This document shows, piece after piece, positions 57,857 to 64,000 of a stretch of DNA of 64,000 bases. The DNA lies in contig CM028333.1 of the NCBI GenBank assembly GCA_016647705.1, positions 17,791,743 to 17,855,742 of the forward strand, given 5' to 3'. Origin of the DNA: Eucommia ulmoides (Eukaryota; Streptophyta; Magnoliopsida; Garryales; Eucommiaceae). Every line of letters starts with the position of its first letter. Position 1 is the stretch's first letter. Below the pieces are notes generated by a model. That model was not told where the DNA came from. It saw only the letters and a program-made list of their open reading frames with translations, and made no database searches. The position numbers were made by a program, and so were the translations under genes.

Positions 57857-58494
57857 TGTTGCCAAAAAATCCCCAACACGTGTAACAACTTCTTACGTGT
57901 CAGAAATCTTCACAACCTGTTACCTAAACCTGTGAAATCAGTTAGCTCCACGAGATACCGGTGTGGTGTCGACCAAAGAACATCTGGCATGAGAATAAGT
58001 CAGTCTGTTTATGATAAAAAAAAAAAAAAAAAAAAGCTTCTAGATTGTATAAGAGTAGTAATTGTAGTCATTGATACCTGTCTTCCTTGTATATATATAC
58101 AAATCATTTTACCGCATAACCGTCCCTTACCATAACTCTTTTCACGCTCTTCATTTAATCACCATGAATGTTGTCCATACTCTCATTATGGGTCGTTTGA
58201 TAGTTATGCTTGCGTGCATGGGAAGTAGGCGAAGTTATTTAACTGCTTACGTTAACCTATTGGCCTTACTTGTTGATGATCAGGCTTCCATTAGGAGACC
58301 TAGTTCTACATCGGATTAGCTCAAGCCTAGTTGGGCTTCCTTAACAAACCAAATACACCACATTTGGCCCATTTTGCATAGTCAGCCCATGGTCAACTTT
58401 TGGACCATTTCTTTCGAGTCGGGTTTTACTAACAGATCCGACCCAATACCTCAACATCGGCTTCTACAAATCATGGGTGGGAATTTCCCCTACA
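57857..58494 (-). repeat. 5' LTR of the second gypsy element
   Basis: 638 bp, paired with 50444-51055. It contains an A-run of about 18 at 58016-58033 not shared by its partner. Followed on its inner side by the TGGCGCC primer site. Confidence 0.9.
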
Positions 58495-59462
58495 TCAAAT
58501 TAGTAAATATTTTATTTGTTTAACCAATTGCAAAAAAAATGAAATACAAATTTTTAGGCCCCTTTAATAATGCAATTAAGTACTTAAAACTGAATTCATT
58601 AAGTAATTATCAAATTAAGTACATTTGATAACAAAATCCAATAATCACCTAAAAAATAAACATCACTGAAAATATTGTTCAAAATTTTAAATGATGTATG
58701 ATTCACTTAAATTTTTTAGTACTTATCACTTAATATCATAAAATATCTAATCATCACAATTAATATTTTACACCAATACTGTAAAATGTTACAAAAAAAT
58801 TATATACAAAAAATTATAGATGGAGAAAATATTAAATTGAGAAAAAATAGAGAGAGAAAGTTGTAGAGAGAAAATATTTTAGAAAAATAAAGTTGTAAAA
58901 ATTATTTTAGGGACGGTGACTGAGCACTCCATTTTTGAGGTTTTAATTACCGATTACACCCACTTATTTTATTTTGAACCGATCACTACGTTTAGAGATT
59001 CACAGAATAATTTACCTAGAACAAATTGCTATAATTCGTCCTCGCCTACAGATTAGTCGACATTTTTCACAAAATTTATGAACCGAAGCTCTTATTTTCA
59101 TATTTTTGATTCCTTGGCTTAATTCTCAATCTATTTTTTGGAAGAAAATTAGTTTCTTAAAATTTTGCATCTCTAATCATATTCCCACAAAAGGAATTTT
59201 CAAGGTGAAAACCCACCTACACCTAATCTTTTGAATTCTTGTGGGGCAGTCGATAAATTATACGCCCTTTGGTTGAATCATAGCCACTGACTTCAATTTT
59301 GACTCTATCTCCTGGCAGTATCCGTATAAAACTATGTCAGATCTTTCTTGAGATATAACCTATAATCAAATCTTCATTATCTAAACGAACCTGTAACATA
59401 CCATTCGAGAGGGATTTCGTAATGAAACATTAATAAGTGGTATATTCCTTATACTGCTGTAA
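58495..59462. other. AT-rich intergenic DNA
   Basis: No gene recognised. One weakly GC-richer stretch (58910-59060) has no domain or repeat I can name. Confidence 0.4.
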
Positions 59463-60235
59463 GTTTTTATTACTCCTAAAAACGTGGAAACAAATATGGT
59501 AACTTGTAATAAAAAAAAGTTGAACATGAAACATGTGATTTTATCATGAACATATTGTAGAAAAATTAATTTGTTTACACAATAATCATCGGTGTATCAT
59601 CCTCTTTAAAATGTGATATTAATATTTTTTTAGAGATGTGAATCGTATTTCATGTAAATGTTACATGTAACATCTTATAGTTCGTGTGAAACCAAATGTT
59701 AAATATAACATTTGTGGCACCAAATGTTGGATGTAAGATTCGGTGATTGATATTAATTTTTTTTTGGACTTCTAAACTGAGATCTATATGGATATTATGT
59801 ATAACATTAATATCACTACATTCTATGTTTCTCGTGAATGTTGAATATAATATTCAATGTAATAGAAAATAACATTAATTAATGTTGAAAATTAAACAAA
59901 TTATATGCTTGTTGAATATAACATGACTTAGTGATAAATGTGATTTTGATTTAAATGTCACACGTGAAAATTAAAAATTCTAGAAGTACCATGTTGAATA
60001 TAATATGAAATTTGAAAACTAAAATTTTTGGAAGTATCATATTGAATAAGATGAATGTGAAAACTGAAATTAATAAAAAACAATAGTGAATTTGATATTG
60101 TTTTGTAAATCTTATTTAGATGAATCTGAAATATATAATTAGATTGTAAAAAACCTGTATACAAAAATAGTTGTTTTGATTTTAATAAAATGACTTTCAT
60201 GAATATAGAAACTCCTAATCCCTATAAATTTGCAA
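59463..60235 (+). repeat. Unnamed dispersed repeat, copy B
   Basis: Partner of 24825-25430 in the same orientation. Ordered matches: ACTCCTAAAAACGTGGAAAC, GTTTACAC, AAAATGTGATATTAAT, CGTGAATGTTGAATATAATA, AATAACATTAATTAATGTTG, ATAACATGACTTAGTGATAA, AATCTTATTTAGATGAAT and TTGTTTTGATTTTAATAAAA. It carries at least six TTGAATATAACAT-like motifs and is longer than copy A because part of its middle is repeated. Confidence 0.7.
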
Positions 60236-61869
60236 AGCGCGAATCTGTAATTTGGCAACCGGAGGTTTTTGAATCAGGGACCAAACGGTTCGTGAAAACT
60301 ACTAGGTGGGATTGGTTTATTATATAGTAATTAACATTTATTGGTAATAGATAATTACTTTTAGACTTATTAAGTAATTTTTTCATTATTTTAAGAACAA
60401 AAATTTGTACCAAGATAATTTTATTTATTTATTTTTTTTAAATTTTAAGCTATTAAAAAAAATTGAATATTTAATATATTCATCACTTAATAATTCAACA
60501 TTTATAATTTCAGTATTTAAAATTAGAAGCACTTAAAATTTAAGCAGTTACCAAACATAGCCTTATTTTTACCTCTGAGGGTTGTTTGATTATTTTGTAT
60601 TTCAATATATTTTTTTAAATAGATTTTTGAGATACTTATGAAAGAAAATTAATATGTTCGGATAGATGGTAAAAGTATTTCCAAATAATTTAAGGATATT
60701 AAGGCATCAATTGGAATCATGAAATTGAAGCATTGGAATTAGAATTAGAAATGAACCCTCTTGGTGTAGTAATATGGTTAATTCTTGCAATTGGTCTAAT
60801 TAAGTTTCAAATGAATTTTCTTTGCTATGGAGTTCTTGTGTTCGATGGGCACTGGCAAGTGAGCGATCCTCAATCAACGATCAAACTCCTCAATGTCCTA
60901 GCTTGTATCTACACAAAAATCAGCTAGAGTATGCCTAGCAAAATCTTTCCTGCGTAAGAGTAAGAATTCATGGAAAAATAGTAGACATTTGCCTTAAATG
61001 GAAGTTCTTAGCATTACTTGGAGCATTTAATATCTAACAATTTATAGGAGTGGAGTTGGGTTTTGGGATGACAATTCAAACTGAATAATTAGATTTTGAA
61101 ACCAACTGAATGGTTTTAATTGGTTGCAATTTTGGTTTTGAAATTAGCAATCAAAGAGGTTTTGGTTTTGCGTTTGGTTTTGGGATAGTAATCGTGGAAC
61201 CGAACTGCATAGTCGAATCGCTCATCCTGCACCGCCGATCGCTCCTCCAAGTCAGCATCCACTCTATTTGGTGTCATGATCTGTGAGTCAGCCAGGTGCC
61301 AACACTCACCACCCTCCGCTCAAAATGTGGAGCCCTCCCTTGGTAAATAGAAGGGAAATGAGAAGATAAATATAGATGTGGGGGCGCTAAGAAGAAACAC
61401 AAGCACAAGCATTCTCGGTATGAAGATAGGCCTACCATATGTAAGGTCATGAGTAGTCCTTGGTGGGTGGCAAAAATATCCCTCATCAAACCCGAATAAA
61501 TTTTAAAACTTATATTCATTCATTTTTTTAATTCAATTCTAATTTTTTTTTTGAATAAAACCCAATTCTACCTAAATTTATGCTATGTTTGGTAGCGAGG
61601 AAAGAAAGAGAGATGGAAAATGAAAACAAAATATTGACTTTCACTTGTTTGGTACAAAATATTTATAAAATAAATACAAAAATAGAAAGAAAAAGTGGAA
61701 ATAAACCTTACACTAACAAAAATGTGAGGAAAAGTGAGTAAAAAACTTTAAATTTATCATAGTAACTCATATTCAGGCTTAATTTGACCTTTCCTTTTTT
61801 GGGGTGTTTCTTGTCTTAAAAAGGAGAAGTCAACATATATGTGTTGGTAATCAATTTTTCAGAAAAATC

Positions 61870-61902
<33 letters not shown>

Positions 61903-61909
61903 GTGCTGA
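60236..61909. other. Intergenic, no gene recognised; ends in a 28-base poly(T)
   Basis: AT-rich. The frame 60733-60927 (+) starts MELELEMNPLGVV and has a hydrophobic stretch but no recognised domain. The poly(T) run at 61875-61902 directly precedes the gypsy LTR start. Confidence 0.4.
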
Positions 61910-62930
61910 TGTGGGAAAAATTCTCGCCCATGAGTTGAGGCGAACGATGGTGGAATACCGAGTCAGGGCTTCTGGTGAGACCGGACCCGGGAGTAGTGGC
62001 CCAATAGTTATTCATGGGACAATTGCTCTAACAGCCCAAAAACGACTTGCTTGGCTTGCTAATGGAGATCGACGACACATAGACCTATCTAGCACAAGGC
62101 AAAGCCTCCTAGGTGAGGCCCGATCATCAGTTACAAGGATGGTAGGTCAACAGTAGCTGTTACCTTACATACCACTCTCCCCATGTACGAACATGATTAA
62201 CACGGCATCCCGTAATGGGAGCTCAGGCAACATTCATGGCGGTTAAGTATGGTACGTAGAGGAGATCATGGCAGGGACGATTACTAGGGGTATGGCTATA
62301 TATGCAGAAGGAAATGAGGTATAACACACAACTCTCTATACTACACTGAATATACTCTCTAAAGATTTCATGATATCTTTTAACAATTTGACATTATTCT
62401 CATGTTAGAAGTTCTTTGGCCGACACCACACCGGTGTCCTTTATCATTTACCAAAGGCTAATGAAGGATGCTGACTACCTATTAATGTTGCGATAAGAAA
62501 AAGGCGAATCTTTACGTCAATACATGAATTACTTTAATGAAGAGCTGACGTGCGGCGAGGGTTGTAATTCAAACCTTATTATAAACACATTAACCTCGGG
62601 ACTGAGATTAGGTCAATTCTAGGATTCGCTAATGAAGCACACCCCGAAGACTATGACTGAGCTGATGGAGAAGGCAAAACCTTTTATGAAACTGGATGAC
62701 GTCAAATATGCACGTGAAGACAGATCTACAACGAAAGACAATCCCAGGACTAGCAAAACAAGTCGTCAGAGAACTAAGAACAACACCTTAGAACGATAGA
62801 GAGTGCATCCTAGGAGCTCAACGACAAGAGTAGAGGTACATTAGAAGCCAGACCTTCCAAGATTATGTATATCGATCTCCTAAATACTTCATGAGATCAT
62901 ATCATTCGAGGTCATGCAGTGGCCTCCTAA
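61910..62930 (+). mobile_element. Gypsy fragment: LTR and part of gag, related to the 50-58 kb element
   Basis: The LTR starts TGTGGGAAAAATTCTCGCCC (61910), parallel to the reverse complement of the second element's LTR (TGTAGGGGAAATTCCCACCC), and near 62400-62450 has TCATGTTAGAAGTTCTTTGG and GACACCACACCGGTGTCC, also matching it. Gag sequence follows in the + orientation (62465-62930: ATTACTTTAATGAAGAGCTG = NYFNEEL; LTSGLRLG). It is a fossil fragment; its left flank is the poly(T) run and its right edge meets the next element at about 62931. Confidence 0.7.
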
Positions 62931-62931
62931 A

Positions 62932-63837
62932 TAGGGGTAGTCATGGGCCAAGCTGGGCCAGGCTTGGGTCGAGCTTTGGATAGGGTATAACAAGCACTTG
63001 TTTGGCCCAAGCTCGACCTGACCCTAATATTTTGCCCAAGCCCGACCCTAAGAAAAAACTTCGAGCCCAAGCCCGACCCTATAATACTAAGCAATCAGAT
63101 CTACTTTACCAAAGCATAAACAGAACACTGCAGTCAAAACTATAAGGACCAACCAAAAATTGAAACATTTCAAGAGTAAAAACTTACTTTTGTATCTAGC
63201 TGTTTGTGCCGGGAAATTCTTTAACCAAGGCATCAACTCCAGCTCCAAACTTACTTTTGTATCTAGCTACTATGCCGGGGAATTCTTTAACCAAGTCATC
63301 AACTCCGGCTCCGGTGAACATTACACAAAACAACTGTGAGGCAAGGCAGAGGTAGGGGGAGCACATCACTGTTATTGGGCTTGAACAATTAGGGTTAAAC
63401 AAACCCTTATTGAAGACATGGGAATCTGACCACCGTCGGCCGTCACCATCCAGATCTGCCCATCATTGAGCTTCGCCATCGTCGCTGACCACTATTGAGG
63501 GATAGATCTGGGCATGGTCGACCAGAGAGTAATAGATCTAGGCACTATGATCGTCACCGACCAATGTGGAACGACAATCGCCGACCACTACCGAACGTCG
63601 CCATCTAGATCCAACTACCTTGAACGTGACCTCCCCAAAATCCGACCACCGTGGCGTTAACGATGGAGATATACAGCGTTGGCAAGAAATACAGCTTGAT
63701 GATGAAGACGATTTGGAGATACTATCGTTGCAAGAGGGAGAAAGATGGTTGTTGGAGGGGCTGGAGAGAGTGATAAATACTCTTACGGCTTGAGTGAGTG
63801 AGAGAGAGAGAGAGGTATGCAGAGTGTGTGAAGTGAA

Positions 63838-63872
<35 letters not shown>

Positions 63873-64000
63873 CAAAGTGTCAGCACAGCAGCAGTAAAGG
63901 GAGGGAAATGAATCTCATTAGGGTTAGTGAATATGTCTGTGTATATATATATAATTTTTTTTAATTATTTTTCGGGCGAGCCGGCCCAGCCCTAAAATAT
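62932..64000. mobile_element. Probable hAT-like non-autonomous element, runs to the window edge
   Basis: The left end TAGGGGTAGTCATGGGCCAA and the reverse complement of the right-most sequence (TTTAGGGCTGGGCCGGCTCG) are similar GGGCC-rich termini of the type seen in plant hAT elements; internal GCCCAAGCCCGACCCTA phrases (63030-63085) are subterminal-like. The interior has a duplicated 66-bp coding-like unit (63182-63313), a GC-rich block (63420-63700), (GA)n tracts (63790-63812, 63836-63863) and CATTAGGGTTAGTG (63917). No transposase. The right end may lie outside the window, so no target duplication can be checked. Confidence 0.45.
63182..63313 (-). repeat. Twofold 66-bp repeat, possibly a captured gene fragment
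   Basis: ACTTACTTTTGTATCTAGCT ... GAATTCTTTAACCAAG.CATC recurs at 63182 and 63249. On the minus strand both copies read GAGVD(D/A)LVKEFPG in one open frame of 68 codons (63402-63196), and one continues IVARYKSKF. I do not recognise the protein. Confidence 0.6.

Larger units (their letters stand above)
50444..58494 (-). mobile_element. Second Tat-lineage Ty3/gypsy fossil, both LTRs present
   Basis: LTRs 50444-51055 and 57857-58494 both run TGTTGC...CCCCTACA on the + strand. On the minus strand the primer site TGGCGCCATTTGTGGGAATC lies just inside the right LTR (TGGCGCC is the tRNA-Asp-like type common in this group), and the purine tract AAGAGGGCAAATAA precedes the left LTR. Parts recognised on the minus strand are gag, protease/linker, reverse transcriptase and RNase H, plus an antisense gene fossil on the + strand next to the 3' LTR. 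LTRs differ at roughly one base in ten by eye, implying an insertion a few million years old. It has many breaks and hosts another insertion. Flanking 5-mers TATGA and TCAAA do not match. Confidence 0.8.

Noticed and set aside
60733-60927. 64-codon frame starting MELELEMNPLGVV with a hydrophobic stretch
   Set aside because: No homologue recognised, no leader or splice context, and surrounding DNA is repeat-like; likely chance.
1-64000. tRNA, rRNA or snoRNA genes
   Set aside because: No stretch with tRNA A and B boxes and cloverleaf, or rRNA sequence, was recognised by eye; primer-site matches belong to retroelements. A covariance-model scan would be decisive.

Overview
The window reads as nuclear DNA of a flowering plant, most likely a eudicot. 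It is AT-rich, its host genes have spliced exons, GA/CT microsatellites are common, and most of the sequence is transposable-element debris. I cannot name the species. Only three host protein genes are well supported: a KUP/HAK/KT potassium transporter (+, 11552-15801, seven exons, 778 codons), an intronless RING-H2 ubiquitin ligase of the ATL family (-, 26085-27116, 343 codons), and a bHLH-MYC_N-domain protein with no bHLH (-, 38371-36114, seven exons, 369 codons). All three can be read as intact.

Layout. 1-10609 is the 3' part of a large Ty3/gypsy element of the Tat lineage: pol fossil, an antisense gene, about 31 copies of a 100-bp tandem repeat, and the 3' LTR. The KUP gene follows; it carries a small TRIM element in intron 3 and a GC-AG intron 4. 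16555-20900 is an RTE-type LINE (-) split by a 2.3-kb insertion rich in the palindrome AGTGGATATCCACT. 20900-26080 is intergenic and holds a MITE, two SINE-like copies, a TRIM concatemer and one copy of an unnamed dispersed repeat. The ATL gene is followed by a 5'-truncated L1-type LINE (27935-29400), then AT-rich DNA with a perfect 95-bp duplication, a Tourist-like element with an internal minisatellite, and the MYC_N gene.

41655-49596 is a Ty1/copia fossil (-) with two nested insertions, one of them a gag-protease-only LTR element (TR-GAG type). 50444-58494 is a second Tat-lineage gypsy fossil (-), again with a gene antisense to pol. A third gypsy fragment (61910-62930) and a probable hAT-like element running off the right edge close the window.

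The host genes do not form a functional cluster. The most interesting signals are in the repeats: (a) the Tat element's antisense gene, with a TATA box of its own, next to a hairpin-bearing satellite whose core motif recurs in its LTR; (b) a recurring non-coding architecture at several loci, made of a loosely spaced short-motif array, a GA/CT tract, a GC-rich coding-like block and an AAACCCTA leader, which may be a group of non-autonomous elements; (c) two diverged copies of an uncharacterised repeat built around TTGAATATAACAT. All coordinates and similarities were judged by eye; no alignment or database search was run.
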